NCBI GenBank assembly: GCA_910579675.1
Contig: CAJTUF010000007.1
Coordinates: 54,984-118,983 of the forward strand
Reading direction: 5' to 3'
DNA: 64,000 nt
Source of the DNA: an uncultured Muribaculaceae bacterium
GTDB taxonomy: Bacteria; Bacteroidota; Bacteroidia; Bacteroidales; Muribaculaceae
The notes beneath the pieces were generated by a model, which did no database searches, was not told the origin of the DNA, and saw only the letters and a program-made list of their open reading frames with translations. Positions 8,830-18,121 of this stretch are shown here, one piece after another (the stretch's first letter is position 1; each line of letters begins with the position of its first letter). The position numbers were made by a program, and so were the translations under genes.

Positions 8830-9969
8830 TCAGATCTTGATGATGATGGAGCGTCGGTAGAGGGGGTAGCCGATGAGCCAGTTTAGGCCCACGAAGCTGA
8901 GCGAGTAGGCCAGTGACGCTACGGTGGGGTCGTGGAGGAGGCCCACGAAAAATTGATATGGGGCATCGCCGGCGGTTACGGCAAGCACAAGAGCAATGAC
9001 GTCGCTCAATACGTAGAGAAAGAGTGGATTGATGCCAAACACGTCGAACGGACGGCTCCAGCCTCCCGAGCCTTTAACGTCGATCACCCATATCAGCAGA
9101 GCAAGCATAGCCGAGGCCATGCCGCAGGTGGTGAGCACAAAGGTGGGGCTCCATATGTTTTTGTTGATGGGGAGTCCGTAGCTCAACATGAGTCCGGCAA
9201 ACATCATTGCTGTTCCGGCTACAAAGAGGTTGAGCATCCTGAGGCGGAGATCTTTGGTGGAGAGAATCATTCGCCCGGCAAGAAAGCCGATCAGAGTGTG
9301 GGCTATCGACGGGAGGGTGCTGAGAAGCCCTTCGGGATCGAAGGCGAGCCGCTGACCGAAAGCATGCTGGTGATACATATGGTTTTCGCCGAAAAGGGCG
9401 CGGTCGATCACTCCTATTATATTATCGTCGGTAAATTCAAGGCCGTGGCATAGGAGCAGGATAGCTGAATAGGCAGCCAGCGCCACAATGATGAAGGCCC
9501 GGATCACACGCCGCGAGCACAGCGCTCCGATAATAGCGGCGAAGAAATAGCACAGGGCCAGGCGCTGGAGCACTCCGAGGATGCGGATGTGGGAGCAGTC
9601 GAGGGCGGCTCCGAGGCCACCGGTGAGCCATGGCCCATCGGCCGTCGTTCCCCAGCAGAATGCTGCGATGCGGTCGATGATCATCCCTATGAGGAATATC
9701 ACCACAGTGCGGCGCAGAATCTTGGCGGCAAGGGGCCTGCTGAGAGTGAAGTTGTAGCGCCGGAGCGACATTGCAGTCGAGATGCCCATTATAAACATGA
9801 AAAACGGGAAAACGAGATCGGTGGGTGTGAGGCCGTGCCACTCGGCGTGGCGAAGCGGAGCAAACACATGGCTCCATGATCCGGGATTGTTGACGAGAAT
9901 CATGGCCGCCACGGTGATGCCGCGCATCACGTCGAGCGCCCTCATGCGATGGTTGTCTGTAGCTGTCAT
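8830..9969 (-). CDS. NagX-like membrane acyltransferase (heparan-alpha-glucosaminide N-acetyltransferase family)
   Basis: A 379-residue polytopic membrane protein of the DUF5009/HGSNAT-like acyltransferase family. The N-terminal signature is RMRALDVMRGITVAAMILVNNPG followed by LTPTDLVFPFFMFIMGISTA, with about ten membrane segments after it. Family members are placed near amino-sugar catabolism and are thought to move acetyl groups across the inner membrane. The chosen ATG gives the start MTATDNHRM with a ggaaaaaa stretch before it; an upstream start would overlap the MurF-Alr stop. The exact substrate is not shown by the sequence. Confidence 0.85.
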   Translation of the reverse strand: MTATDNHRMRALDVMRGITVAAMILVNNPGSWSHVFAPLRHAEWHGLTPTDLVFPFFMFIMGISTAMSLRRYNFTLSRPLAAKILRRTVVIFLIGMIIDRIAAFCWGTTADGPWLTGGLGAALDCSHIRILGVLQRLALCYFFAAIIGALCSRRVIRAFIIVALAAYSAILLLCHGLEFTDDNIIGVIDRALFGENHMYHQHAFGQRLAFDPEGLLSTLPSIAHTLIGFLAGRMILSTKDLRLRMLNLFVAGTAMMFAGLMLSYGLPINKNIWSPTFVLTTCGMASAMLALLIWVIDVKGSGGWSRPFDVFGINPLFLYVLSDVIALVLAVTAGDAPYQFFVGLLHDPTVASLAYSLSFVGLNWLIGYPLYRRSIIIKI

Positions 9970-10006
9970 ACTTTTTTCCAAAGGGGTGAGGCAGAAGGAA
10001 GGGGAA

Positions 10007-12532
10007 TCATTCGCGGTAGTACACACGCTTCACTCGCTCGCTCACCGAAGTGAGTATCTCGTAGGGTATGGTGTCGAGGATAGAAGCAAGTTCATCGGCC
10101 GGCAGATTGGGCCCGAAGATCTCCACGCGATCGCCGGGCCGACATTCCGGGAGATCGGTGACATCGATCATGCAGCTGTCCATGCAGATGTTGCCAATGG
10201 TTGGGCAGCGGCGACCGCGGATCATCACGCTCATGGCCCCACGGCCGAAGTGGCGCGAGAGGCCGTCGGCATATCCCACCGGGAGTGTGGCGATGCGGCT
10301 CGGGCGGTGGCACACACCATAGCGGCCATAGCCAATGGTTGTCCCCTCGGGCCATTCGTGGACCGCTATGACGGAGGTGTAGAGGGCGCTCACGGGGCGC
10401 AGGCCGTCCTGACTGCCATCGTCCATGGTGCGGATGCCATAAAGGCCTATGCCAAGACGCACAAGGTCGTACTGATGGTCGGGGAAGCGCACTATGCCGG
10501 TGGAGTTGAGGATGTGGCGGCGTATGACAAATTCGGGGAACAGAGCGCGCAGCTTTTCGGATGCGGCGTCGAAATAGTCAAACTGCCGGTGGGTATAATC
10601 GTCTTCCGTGGGATAGTCGGCCACGGCCAGATGTGAGAACACGGTCGATGGCCGTAGCAACCCTATGTTTTCGGGGGCATGGAGTATGGCCGACAGACGG
10701 TCGAGATCGTCGATGCGGAATCCAAGCCGGTGCATACCGCTGTCGATCTTGATGTGGATCGGGAAGTCGTGCTCGCCACACCTGCGTGCAGCATCAAGGA
10801 TGTCGGCCAGCAGGTCGAAGGAATAGACTTCCGGTTCGAGCCTATGGGCAAACATGGTGCGGTAGTTGGCCACCTTGGGGTTCATCACCATCACGGGCAT
10901 GGTTATGCCGGCATTGCGCAGGGCCACACCCTCATCGACCACCGCCACGGCCACATAGGCCGCGCCACGGGTCTGGAGGGTCTTGGCTATCTCAAATGCT
11001 CCTGCTCCGTAGCCTGAAGCCTTGACCATGCACACAATGCCGGTCGAAGGCTTGAGCTTGGAGCGGAACCAATTGTAGTTGTCGGTCACGGCATCGAGAT
11101 TGACTTCGAGCACCGTCTCGTGCTGGCGTGCTTCAAGATAGTCGGCTATATGCTCGAATCCAAATCTCGAAGCGCCCTTCACAAGTATGAGCTGCGAGGT
11201 GAAATCAGAGGCCTTGACCGAAGCGAGGAAAGCATCGGTAGAAGGGAAAAACGACGCTTTATCGCTCCAGGAGGCGAATGCCGCACCGGCTCCCGAGATT
11301 TCGGGGCCGATGCCAACCACCCGGTCGATATCCTTGCGGCGCAGCAGGTCGGCCACGGCGCTGTAGAGAGCCGATGGCGACACCCGGCGCGAATCACACA
11401 CAAGGTCGGACAGAATGACGGTGGAGGTGCGTCCTGAAGTGCGACGGCGGGCCATGAAGTCGAGAGCGGAGGGGAGCGACCCGAAGTCGGATGTGAATGA
11501 GTCGAGAATGAGCAGGGAGTCGCCGATTCCCTCCATGACGTCGAGACGCGTGCCCACCGGGGTGAGGGCGGCCATTATGGCGGCTATGTCGCGGCTGTTG
11601 TAGCCCATATATATAAGGAGGGCAAGGCATGATAGAGAGTTGTCGATGTCGCGGCGCTCGGTAAATGGCACAGTGACCACCGCGCTGTCTATTCCCGGGG
11701 CGGTATAGCCGACAGTAGTTGACCGGAGCACCGGGTTGACGGTTTCGTCGGTGACAGTAAGGTAAGCACCGGCGTCGTGGTTGCGGCTCCATGAAATGAT
11801 TTTGCCTGAAAACCCGGAAGCTGCGGCCGAAGCGGCCACATCGGGGTCGTCGGCCGGAATAATTATGGCCTCGGACGATTGGAATAGACGCATTTTCTCG
11901 TCGGTCTTCTCGCGGCGCGATGAAAATCCGGCTGAGTGATCGTCGTCGATGCAGGTAAGTATTCCTATAGTGGGGCGGATCATTGCGGCCAGAGGATCCA
12001 TCTCCCCGCTGCGTGAAATGCCGGCTTCGATGACGGCCAGGTCGGAGTCGGCGTTGATTTCCCAAAGCGACAGAGGTACACCGATGCGTGAGTTGAAGCT
12101 ACGGGGCGAGCGTGCTATGCTATGGGTGTGCCCGAGGAGCTGGAATAGGAGCTCCTTGACGGTGGTTTTGCCGCGCGAGCCTGTTATGGCAATTACAGGG
12201 ATGGAGCCGTGGCGGTCGCGGTTGGTGGTGCTGAGCATCTGGAGAGCCTTCAGAGGATCGTCCACTACGATAAATGAAGCTCCTGGGTAAGACCCTCCGG
12301 GCATCGCCGATACAACAAAGGCTCTCACACCGCTCCGGTAAAGCTGATCGATGTAGCGGTGTCCGTCGCCGCTTCCGGTGGTTATGGCAAAAAAGAGAGT
12401 CGACTCGGGATATGTGAGCGATCGGCTGTCGGTGAGCAGATGTGATATGCTGAAGGAGGGATCGGATATTTCGGTTGATGAGGTGACCGGATTCAGGATA
12501 GTGGCTATTTCGCCAATGGAATATAAGGCCAT
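10007..12532 (-). CDS. Bifunctional MurF ligase / alanine racemase
   Basis: An 841-residue fusion of two cell-wall enzymes. The N-terminal half is UDP-MurNAc-tripeptide:D-Ala-D-Ala ligase (MurF) with the P-loop TGSRGKTT at 118-125. The C-terminal half is a PLP-dependent alanine racemase with the cofactor lysine in CMVKASGYGAG (about residue 500) and the later motifs TIGYGRYG, LPVGYADGLSR and GNICMDSCMIDVT. The fusion couples D-alanine supply to its use in peptidoglycan precursor synthesis and is a known Bacteroidetes arrangement. The ATG at 12532 (MALYSIGEIATIL) starts right after the stop of the GSCFA gene, so an operon is likely; the longer upstream reading would run into that gene. Confidence 0.95.
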   Translation of the reverse strand: MALYSIGEIATILNPVTSSTEISDPSFSISHLLTDSRSLTYPESTLFFAITTGSGDGHRYIDQLYRSGVRAFVVSAMPGGSYPGASFIVVDDPLKALQMLSTTNRDRHGSIPVIAITGSRGKTTVKELLFQLLGHTHSIARSPRSFNSRIGVPLSLWEINADSDLAVIEAGISRSGEMDPLAAMIRPTIGILTCIDDDHSAGFSSRREKTDEKMRLFQSSEAIIIPADDPDVAASAAASGFSGKIISWSRNHDAGAYLTVTDETVNPVLRSTTVGYTAPGIDSAVVTVPFTERRDIDNSLSCLALLIYMGYNSRDIAAIMAALTPVGTRLDVMEGIGDSLLILDSFTSDFGSLPSALDFMARRRTSGRTSTVILSDLVCDSRRVSPSALYSAVADLLRRKDIDRVVGIGPEISGAGAAFASWSDKASFFPSTDAFLASVKASDFTSQLILVKGASRFGFEHIADYLEARQHETVLEVNLDAVTDNYNWFRSKLKPSTGIVCMVKASGYGAGAFEIAKTLQTRGAAYVAVAVVDEGVALRNAGITMPVMVMNPKVANYRTMFAHRLEPEVYSFDLLADILDAARRCGEHDFPIHIKIDSGMHRLGFRIDDLDRLSAILHAPENIGLLRPSTVFSHLAVADYPTEDDYTHRQFDYFDAASEKLRALFPEFVIRRHILNSTGIVRFPDHQYDLVRLGIGLYGIRTMDDGSQDGLRPVSALYTSVIAVHEWPEGTTIGYGRYGVCHRPSRIATLPVGYADGLSRHFGRGAMSVMIRGRRCPTIGNICMDSCMIDVTDLPECRPGDRVEIFGPNLPADELASILDTIPYEILTSVSERVKRVYYRE

Positions 12533-12533
12533 T

Positions 12534-13418
12534 TTATAATTGGTGGGTGAATAGTTGACGGTGGGCGAGCCGGCGCGACCGGGCCAGACCTTCCTTGGCC
12601 AAGCGGCGGGTGTCGTTGTCGGTATAGGCTTCTTCAAATAGATGATACACGTAGTCGGCAGCTTGTTCGGTAGGGTGGGTCATGTCAGGGGTATAGAACC
12701 GATAGTCGCGCAAATCGTCGGTGACAGCCTCGAATGCGGGAAAATAGATGGCTCGTCCTGACAGGGTGGCTGCATGGGCGGCGAGGCGCAGGGTGGCTTT
12801 TGAGAGGGAGTTGCCGTCGAGGCCGTCGGCAAGGTGTCGTATGGGGCTAACGGTGACAATGAAGTCAGCGCCGGGCGCTGCGGCAAGTAAGGTGGCTATG
12901 GTGGCGTCGAGGGCCGAAATGGCTTCGTCGAGCGATAGGAGGTGGCGGTTGAAGTGCCGGGCAGGTAGCTTGTGGCAGTTGGCCACGGTGAGATTGCTAT
13001 CGTCGGCGAGAGAGAAGGCCCATGCGGTGCCGAGGGTGAGGCATATCAGCGGGGGGATAGGGGAGGAGAGTATTGACCGGGCTTCTGACAAGGCCCGGTT
13101 GATGGCGTCGGCGGCCTCCTGTCGGACGGGACGGGCGAGGAGCGTGTGGGCAAGGAAGTGGCGCCAAAGCCCTTCGTGCTCAAAATGCTCGTCGGGGCCT
13201 ATCTGGCGACGTGAGGCAATCAATTGAGCCTGTAGAGCCATCGAGGCTGGGTTGTAGACCGGCCCGAGAGGATTGGCCGATACCGTGAAGCCACGCTCGG
13301 TGAGGCGGCGTCCGATATTGTCGGAAAAACAGGAGCCGAGCAGGAGCACCGGCCTGGAGTAGGGGAGCAGACCGATGCGGGGCTCAATCTTTATTTCTGT
13401 TCGTAATCGTAGATCCAT
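12534..13418 (-). CDS. GSCFA domain protein
   Basis: A 294-residue protein with the defining motif VLLLGSCFSDNIG near residue 30, where Cys follows GS as in GSCFA proteins, an SGNH-hydrolase-like family. Other SGNH-like blocks are LTLGTAWAF and FIVTVSPIRHL, and a final TPDMTHPTEQAADYVY block with the catalytic-type Asp-x-x-His. No signal peptide is visible, so it is probably cytoplasmic. I start it at the ATG at 13418 (MDLRLRTEIKI) rather than at a TTG at 13445. It sits between MurF-Alr and the PorE-like gene. The substrate is unknown; an esterase role is inferred from the fold. Confidence 0.85.
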   Translation of the reverse strand: MDLRLRTEIKIEPRIGLLPYSRPVLLLGSCFSDNIGRRLTERGFTVSANPLGPVYNPASMALQAQLIASRRQIGPDEHFEHEGLWRHFLAHTLLARPVRQEAADAINRALSEARSILSSPIPPLICLTLGTAWAFSLADDSNLTVANCHKLPARHFNRHLLSLDEAISALDATIATLLAAAPGADFIVTVSPIRHLADGLDGNSLSKATLRLAAHAATLSGRAIYFPAFEAVTDDLRDYRFYTPDMTHPTEQAADYVYHLFEEAYTDNDTRRLAKEGLARSRRLAHRQLFTHQL

Positions 13419-13441
13419 GGGTAGAGGGGGAGCGGTGAAAA

Positions 13442-15418
13442 TCAATAAACCTCGTAGTCGATCGACATGACCTCAAACTCGGTGCGGCGGTTGATCTGGT
13501 CGGCCGCTTCCCTGTCGGCCTCGTCGAGTGTCAGTACAAACTCCTCATCGAGCACTGTTCCTTCGGGAAATTGTGGAAATTGCTTGTTGACACGCTTGGT
13601 GACCACCTTGGGGCGGGTCTTGCCGTAGCCGTGGTGAGTGAGTCGATCGGGCGATATTCCGGCAGCTATGAGATAGTCGACCACGCTTTTGGCGCGTCTC
13701 TCCGAAAGGCGGTTGTTGTAGTCGTCGGAGCCTACACGGTCGGTGTGGGCTCCCATCTGTATGGTGATGTTAGGGTTGTCGCGGAGCAGGGACGCGAGTT
13801 CATCGAGGGCAGCAGTGCTCTCGGGGCGTAGGGTGGCCTTGTCGAAATCGTAGAAAATGTTTTCGACAATATTGGGCTTGTTGATCGAGGCGAGCATGAA
13901 GTCGACGTTGTACTCGGCATCTTCTTCAGCCGCGTCGGAGGTGAATTCCTGCTTGGCGTTGAGGTAGCCTTTGGCGCCAGCGAGCATCACATAGCTCACA
14001 CCTCTCTGGAGCGGGAAAGAGAAAGAGCCGTCGTCGCGGGCAATGGCTTTCTGATTGGAGCCGTCGGAGCCCACAATGCGTATGGTGGCTCCGCGCACCG
14101 GTTCGTCGTCGGTGTCGGTGACATATCCCGATATGAGAATCTTCAAGTCGGGCAGCTCAAATGAGAAAATGTGGTCGTAGCCACGGGCGTCGCCACGGTT
14201 GGAACTGAAATAACCGACTTCTCTGCCGGGCGACGCGAATGTTATGCCAAAGTCGTCGGCGGCTGAGTTGATGGGCAGCCCGAGATTTTCCACCTTCCAT
14301 CCGCCCGAGCGGGTCATGGTGGCCTTGAAGAGGTCGAGACCTCCGAATCCGGGATGGCCGTCGGAGGCAAAGTAGATAATCGAGTCGGTGAGGCAGTAGG
14401 GGAACATCTCGTCGCCGGGAGTGTTGATCCACGGGCCGAGATTTTCGAGCGAACCTGCTCGATCCTTGAGGTTGATGCGCCAAAGGTCGCGCCCCCCTTC
14501 GCCTGGCATGTCGGATGAAAAATAGAGCCATTCGCCCGATGGACTCACGGCAGGATGGGCGTGATTGCTCACGGTGTCGGCTGTGATTTCCAAGATCACC
14601 GGCGCGCTCCATTTGGCATCGGATCGCTGTGAGGTGTAGATTGCTGTGCCGGAATCAGCGGCGGGTTTTCTGACGGCGCGTGTGAGATACATGGTGGAGC
14701 CGTCGGGCGAAAACGACACTATGCCCTCATCGTGTTCGGTATTGAGCTCGCCCTCCACAGGCTCCGGGCGCTGCCACTCACCGCGCTCATTTTTGCGCGA
14801 CATCCATATATCGCCGCGTTTCATGCCGGTGATCTCGCTTTTGTTTGTGCCGGTCACCTTCTCGTTGGTGGTGGTGAAATACAGTATATCGCCTGAAAAC
14901 ATCGGCGAGAAGTCGGATCGACGGGAGTTGAAAAGCTTTGCGTTGCGCACAATATAGCGACTCTTGCGTCCCTTGGCTTCAAGGGCCATAGATGCCCCGT
15001 CGCGACCCGATCGTGCCTCGGCATTTTCGGGGGCCAATGCCAGGAACTCATCGTAGGCTTTTAGAGCGGCGGCATATTTGCCGTCGGCGTGAAGGCTGCG
15101 GGCCATATTCAGTATTGCGGTCGAGTCGGGATAGCCATATCGGATGGCGTTCTGGTAGGCCGCGGCTGCTCGGGCATTCTGGCTCAGGCGTGAGTGGCAT
15201 TCGGCCATTTTGAAGGCTATCGACGCGCGGAGCAACTTGTCTTCGCGCCCGGTCTTGTTGTATATCTTCCGGTAGGTGCGCGAGGCATCGAAATATTCGC
15301 CACGGGCCATCTGCTCGTCGGCTACCGACAGCTTAGGCCCGCGACAACCTTGCATCAGGATAGCAGCGGCGAGGCATAAGGCCGTCAGGGCCCATGTGGA
15401 TATGATCTGTTTACACAT
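13442..15418 (-). CDS. PorE-like OmpA-family lipoprotein (TPR, PD40 propeller, CarboxypepD-like, OmpA)
   Basis: A 658-residue lipoprotein; the lipobox is about AAAILMQGC near residue 25. Domains in order: TPR helices (about 35-155, LLRASIAFKMAECHSRLSQNARAAAAYQNAI-type repeats), WD40/PD40 propeller blades (about 165-420; FSPDGSTMYLTRA, SPSGEWLYFSSDMPGEGG, YFASDGHPGFGGLDLF), a carboxypeptidase-regulatory-like fold (about 430-520; ISGYVTDTDDEPVRGATIRI), and a C-terminal OmpA peptidoglycan-binding domain (NIFYDFDKATLRPES...MGAHTDRVGSDDYNNRLSERRAKSVVDYL). This exact order is that of PorE, a type IX secretion component, but generic relatives also exist. No other T9SS genes are in the window. The stop is next to the GSCFA gene on the same strand. 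Confidence 0.85.
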   Translation of the reverse strand: MCKQIISTWALTALCLAAAILMQGCRGPKLSVADEQMARGEYFDASRTYRKIYNKTGREDKLLRASIAFKMAECHSRLSQNARAAAAYQNAIRYGYPDSTAILNMARSLHADGKYAAALKAYDEFLALAPENAEARSGRDGASMALEAKGRKSRYIVRNAKLFNSRRSDFSPMFSGDILYFTTTNEKVTGTNKSEITGMKRGDIWMSRKNERGEWQRPEPVEGELNTEHDEGIVSFSPDGSTMYLTRAVRKPAADSGTAIYTSQRSDAKWSAPVILEITADTVSNHAHPAVSPSGEWLYFSSDMPGEGGRDLWRINLKDRAGSLENLGPWINTPGDEMFPYCLTDSIIYFASDGHPGFGGLDLFKATMTRSGGWKVENLGLPINSAADDFGITFASPGREVGYFSSNRGDARGYDHIFSFELPDLKILISGYVTDTDDEPVRGATIRIVGSDGSNQKAIARDDGSFSFPLQRGVSYVMLAGAKGYLNAKQEFTSDAAEEDAEYNVDFMLASINKPNIVENIFYDFDKATLRPESTAALDELASLLRDNPNITIQMGAHTDRVGSDDYNNRLSERRAKSVVDYLIAAGISPDRLTHHGYGKTRPKVVTKRVNKQFPQFPEGTVLDEEFVLTLDEADREAADQINRRTEFEVMSIDYEVY

Positions 15419-15512
15419 ACCCAGATATAACGGACCCGCGCGCATGTATATTATATCTGCCGAGGCTTTTTTATGTCTAAAAACATAAATGTTGAAATTA
15501 TCAATAAAAAAT

Positions 15513-15544
15513 GTTGCGCAAACGGGAATAAATCAATAACTTTG
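15513..15544 (+). promoter_or_regulatory. Promoter of rpmH
   Basis: A -33 type TGTTG at 15512-15516 is followed after 20 bases by TAACTTTG (15537-15544), matching the Bacteroidetes consensus. The rpmH start lies 68 bases downstream. Confidence 0.75.
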
Positions 15545-15612
15545 CACCTCGAAAGCGGCTCGGAGCCCTTTCATGCCCACCAACACGAATAAACAACAAT
15601 CAGATAAAGGCA

Positions 15613-15768
15613 ATGAAACGTACATTCCAACCCTCTAACAGAAAGCGAGTTAACAAGCACGGTTTCCGTGAAAGAATGTCTACCCCCGAGGGCCGCAAGG
15701 TGCTTGCCCGCCGTCGCGCCAAGGGCCGTCTTTACCTTACCGTCAGCGACCGTATCGCTTCGAAGTAA
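15613..15768 (+). CDS. rpmH: 50S ribosomal protein L34
   Basis: A 51-residue very basic protein beginning MKRTFQPSNRKRVNKHGF and containing RMSTPEGRKVLARRRAKGR, the full L34 signature. It is a component of the large ribosomal subunit near the exit tunnel. The start is fixed by the universally conserved MKRT. It has its own promoter just upstream. The dnaA/rnpA neighbours usual for rpmH in other phyla are absent; instead UDP-glucose dehydrogenase follows after about 100 bases. Confidence 0.97.
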   Translation: MKRTFQPSNRKRVNKHGFRERMSTPEGRKVLARRRAKGRLYLTVSDRIASK

Positions 15769-15803
15769 GAGAAGGACAGCGCATTTTTTTCATAGTGCAA
15801 CAC

Positions 15804-15852
15804 CCACACGACGCTGCTCCACCGATGCTCAATCGGGGAGCGGCGTTGGTGG
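15804..15852 (+). terminator. Imperfect hairpin between rpmH and ugd
   Basis: An imperfect GC-rich inverted repeat (15804-15820 against 15837-15852) with an inner ccgat/atcgg stem lies between the genes. It has no T run directly after it, so terminator or leader function is uncertain. Confidence 0.35.
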
Positions 15853-15872
15853 TATAGACTGATTCATATATA

Positions 15873-17183
15873 ATGAAGATTGCCATTGTAGGCACGGGAT
15901 ATGTAGGGCTTGTGTCGGGAGCCTGCTTTGCTGAAGTGGGTGCCGATGTGACCTGCGTCGATATCGACAGAGTCAAGATCGATGGGCTTCTGAAAGGAGA
16001 GATCCCCATCTACGAGCCGGGTCTTGACGATCTTGTGCGCCGCAATTCGGAGGCCGGACGCCTTCATTTCACCACCGATCTTGCCGAGTGTATCGACGAG
16101 GTGGAGATGGTGTTTTGTGCTGTCGGTACTCCTCCGGGTGAAGATGGGAGTGCCGATCTGCGTTATGTCGAGGCGGTGGCCCGCGACTTCGGGCGATTGA
16201 TCAACCGCTATTGCATTTTCGTGACCAAGAGCACGGTGCCGGTGGGGACATCGGCGATAGTCCGCGCGGCCATTGAAGAAGAGCTCGACAAGCGAGGGGT
16301 AGATGTGGATTTTGAGGTTGCTTCCAATCCTGAATTTCTCAAAGAGGGGGCTGCGATAAAAGATTTCATGTCGCCCGACAGAGTGGTGATAGGCATTGAG
16401 AGCCCGCGGGCCCGTCAGTTGATGGAGCGGCTTTACCGTCCTTTTCTGCTAAACAATTTCCGTGTGATCTTCATGGATATTCCCTCGGCCGAGATGACCA
16501 AATATGCGGCCAATGCCATGCTTGCCACCCGCATATCGTTTATGAACGACATAGCTAATCTATGTGAGCTTGTCGGGGCCGATGCTTCGATGGTGCGCAA
16601 GGGTATAGGGGCCGATGCGAGAATCGGCAATAAGTTTCTGTATCCGGGGTGCGGCTACGGAGGGTCGTGCTTCCCCAAGGATGTCAAGGCGCTGGCCACC
16701 ACCGGTCGCAGTCATGGCTACCGTATGGCCATAATCGAGGCTGTGGAGGAGGTCAACGAGCGTCAGAAGGCCATAGTGTTTGACAAGTTGTTGCGCGGCC
16801 TTGGCTCTCTGACCGGAAAGAAGGTGGCGGTGTGGGGTCTGGCGTTCAAACCCGAGACCGATGATATGCGTTGTGCCCCGGCCACGGTGGTGGTAGAGCG
16901 GTTGCTCGCAGCCGGCGCTACAGTCAGCGTCTACGATCCTGTGGCCATGAATGAGGCCCGCAAGATATTTGCCGACAAGGTGGATTATGCCCGCGACATG
17001 TATGATGCGGCAATAGATGCCGATGCCATAGCTCTCGTCACGGAGTGGAAGCAATTCAGGATGCCGTCGTGGAGGGTGATAGCCTGTGCTATGAGAGGCA
17101 ATCTTGTGGTGGATGGCCGCAATATCTATGACTCCGACGAACTCGCTGAGGCGGGACTGCGTTATGTGGGTATCGGGCGCTGA
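15873..17183 (+). CDS. ugd: UDP-glucose 6-dehydrogenase
   Basis: A 436-residue NAD-dependent enzyme that oxidises UDP-glucose to UDP-glucuronate, a precursor for capsule and surface glycans. The Rossmann start is MKIAIVGTGYVGLVSGACFAEVG and the catalytic cysteine is Cys266 in GCGYGGSCFPKD, with the substrate-binding NPEFLKEGAA at 152-161 and VAVWGLAFKPETDDMR in the C-terminal UDP-binding domain. Length and motifs are complete. It is followed after 45 bases by a HAD hydrolase on the same strand. No glycan cluster is adjacent, so it probably serves the cell generally. Confidence 0.95.
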   Translation: MKIAIVGTGYVGLVSGACFAEVGADVTCVDIDRVKIDGLLKGEIPIYEPGLDDLVRRNSEAGRLHFTTDLAECIDEVEMVFCAVGTPPGEDGSADLRYVEAVARDFGRLINRYCIFVTKSTVPVGTSAIVRAAIEEELDKRGVDVDFEVASNPEFLKEGAAIKDFMSPDRVVIGIESPRARQLMERLYRPFLLNNFRVIFMDIPSAEMTKYAANAMLATRISFMNDIANLCELVGADASMVRKGIGADARIGNKFLYPGCGYGGSCFPKDVKALATTGRSHGYRMAIIEAVEEVNERQKAIVFDKLLRGLGSLTGKKVAVWGLAFKPETDDMRCAPATVVVERLLAAGATVSVYDPVAMNEARKIFADKVDYARDMYDAAIDADAIALVTEWKQFRMPSWRVIACAMRGNLVVDGRNIYDSDELAEAGLRYVGIGR

Positions 17184-17228
17184 TAATCATCATCTCTCGC
17201 CCTCCCCGATTTATTATATCTGACATAT

Positions 17229-17975
17229 ATGGCTGACAAACTTCCCGCCGACCTTACCGGGTGGGCTTTCGTGTTTGATCTCGACGACACATTATACTAT
17301 GAGGCAGAGTATGTGGCTTCGGCGCGCCGGGAGATAGCCCGCCGCATTGAAGCTCGTTTTCCTGACTCGGGACTGGACTGTGAGGCCATGATGGCTATCA
17401 TGGCGCGTCATCCTTTCCATGGCCCTGGTGCATTCGATGCGCTCCATGCTGCGCTGCCCCCTCATGTCGGGGCTGAGGCTACAGTGTTGTGGATGAGGAG
17501 AGTGTACCGCTCTCATATCCCCGACATATCGCTGCGTCCCGAGGTGGAGGCTACACTTGCCACTCTGAGGAGCCGCGGGGCAACTCTGGGTGTGATCACC
17601 GATGGCCGAGTGGAGACACAGTCGCTCAAGATCTATTCGCTGGGCATACTGCGGTTTGTCGAGCGGAGTCGTGTGTCAGTGTCGGAGGCCGTCGGAGCCG
17701 AGAAATATTCGCCGCGACCGTTTGTGCGGATGGAACAACTCATGCCGGAGTGTACCCACAGGGTCTATGTCGGGGATAATCCGTCGAAAGATTTCCTGCA
17801 TCCCAAGTCGATGGGGTGGACAACAGTGAGAGTGGCACACCCTGACGATGGCCCGGCAATCTTTGCCGACAAGGCATCACAATATCCGGCAAGCCATCAG
17901 GCAGAATATGTCATAGACTATCTTCCGCAACTTCTTTGTTATAAAGCATATTCCTTTTTGTCGAGTCAAAAATAA
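17229..17975 (+). CDS. HAD-superfamily hydrolase
   Basis: A 248-residue soluble phosphatase-type protein. Motif I is FVFDLDDTLY with Asp17 (nucleophile) and Asp19 (acid/base); motif II is in GVITDGR; motif IV is in YVGDNPSKDFLHPKSMGW. A helical cap of about 70 residues lies between motif I and II. The GDNPSKDF signature is that of a phosphoglycolate/pyrimidine-nucleotidase-like HAD subgroup, but the substrate is not determined. It lies 45 bases after ugd, so co-transcription is likely. Its last codons contain the promoter of the following cassette. Confidence 0.85.
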   Translation: MADKLPADLTGWAFVFDLDDTLYYEAEYVASARREIARRIEARFPDSGLDCEAMMAIMARHPFHGPGAFDALHAALPPHVGAEATVLWMRRVYRSHIPDISLRPEVEATLATLRSRGATLGVITDGRVETQSLKIYSLGILRFVERSRVSVSEAVGAEKYSPRPFVRMEQLMPECTHRVYVGDNPSKDFLHPKSMGWTTVRVAHPDDGPAIFADKASQYPASHQAEYVIDYLPQLLCYKAYSFLSSQK

Positions 17976-17987
17976 TTTGTAACTTTG
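17957..17987 (+). promoter_or_regulatory. Strong Bacteroidetes-type promoter of the DUF3791/DUF3990 cassette
   Basis: TTTG (17957-17960), 19 bases, TAACTTTG (17980-17987): a full consensus match. It overlaps the end of the HAD gene and predicts a leader of roughly 195 bases before the first cassette gene. Confidence 0.75.
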
Positions 17988-18037
17988 TATTCTAACGGTA
18001 GCCAACGCTGAAAATGGCCAGAAAATAGAAGGACATA

Positions 18038-18121
18038 CGGCGAGAGCCGAAAAACTTTGAGAATTCCCATGCGGTCCGTTATAGGCTTTGGTTGGCTTTC
18101 AGAAGCTGCGTGGGAGTTTTC
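18038..18121 (+). other. Structured leader RNA of the DUF3791/DUF3990 cassette
   Basis: Two hairpins can form in the leader: CGGC-GAGA-GCCG at 18038-18049 (a GNRA tetraloop on a 4-bp stem), and a 14-bp stem 18059-18072 with 18108-18121 in which all non-Watson-Crick positions are G-U pairs. It has no recognised riboswitch signature. It may regulate the cassette or be an RNA part of it; this is inference. Confidence 0.4.
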
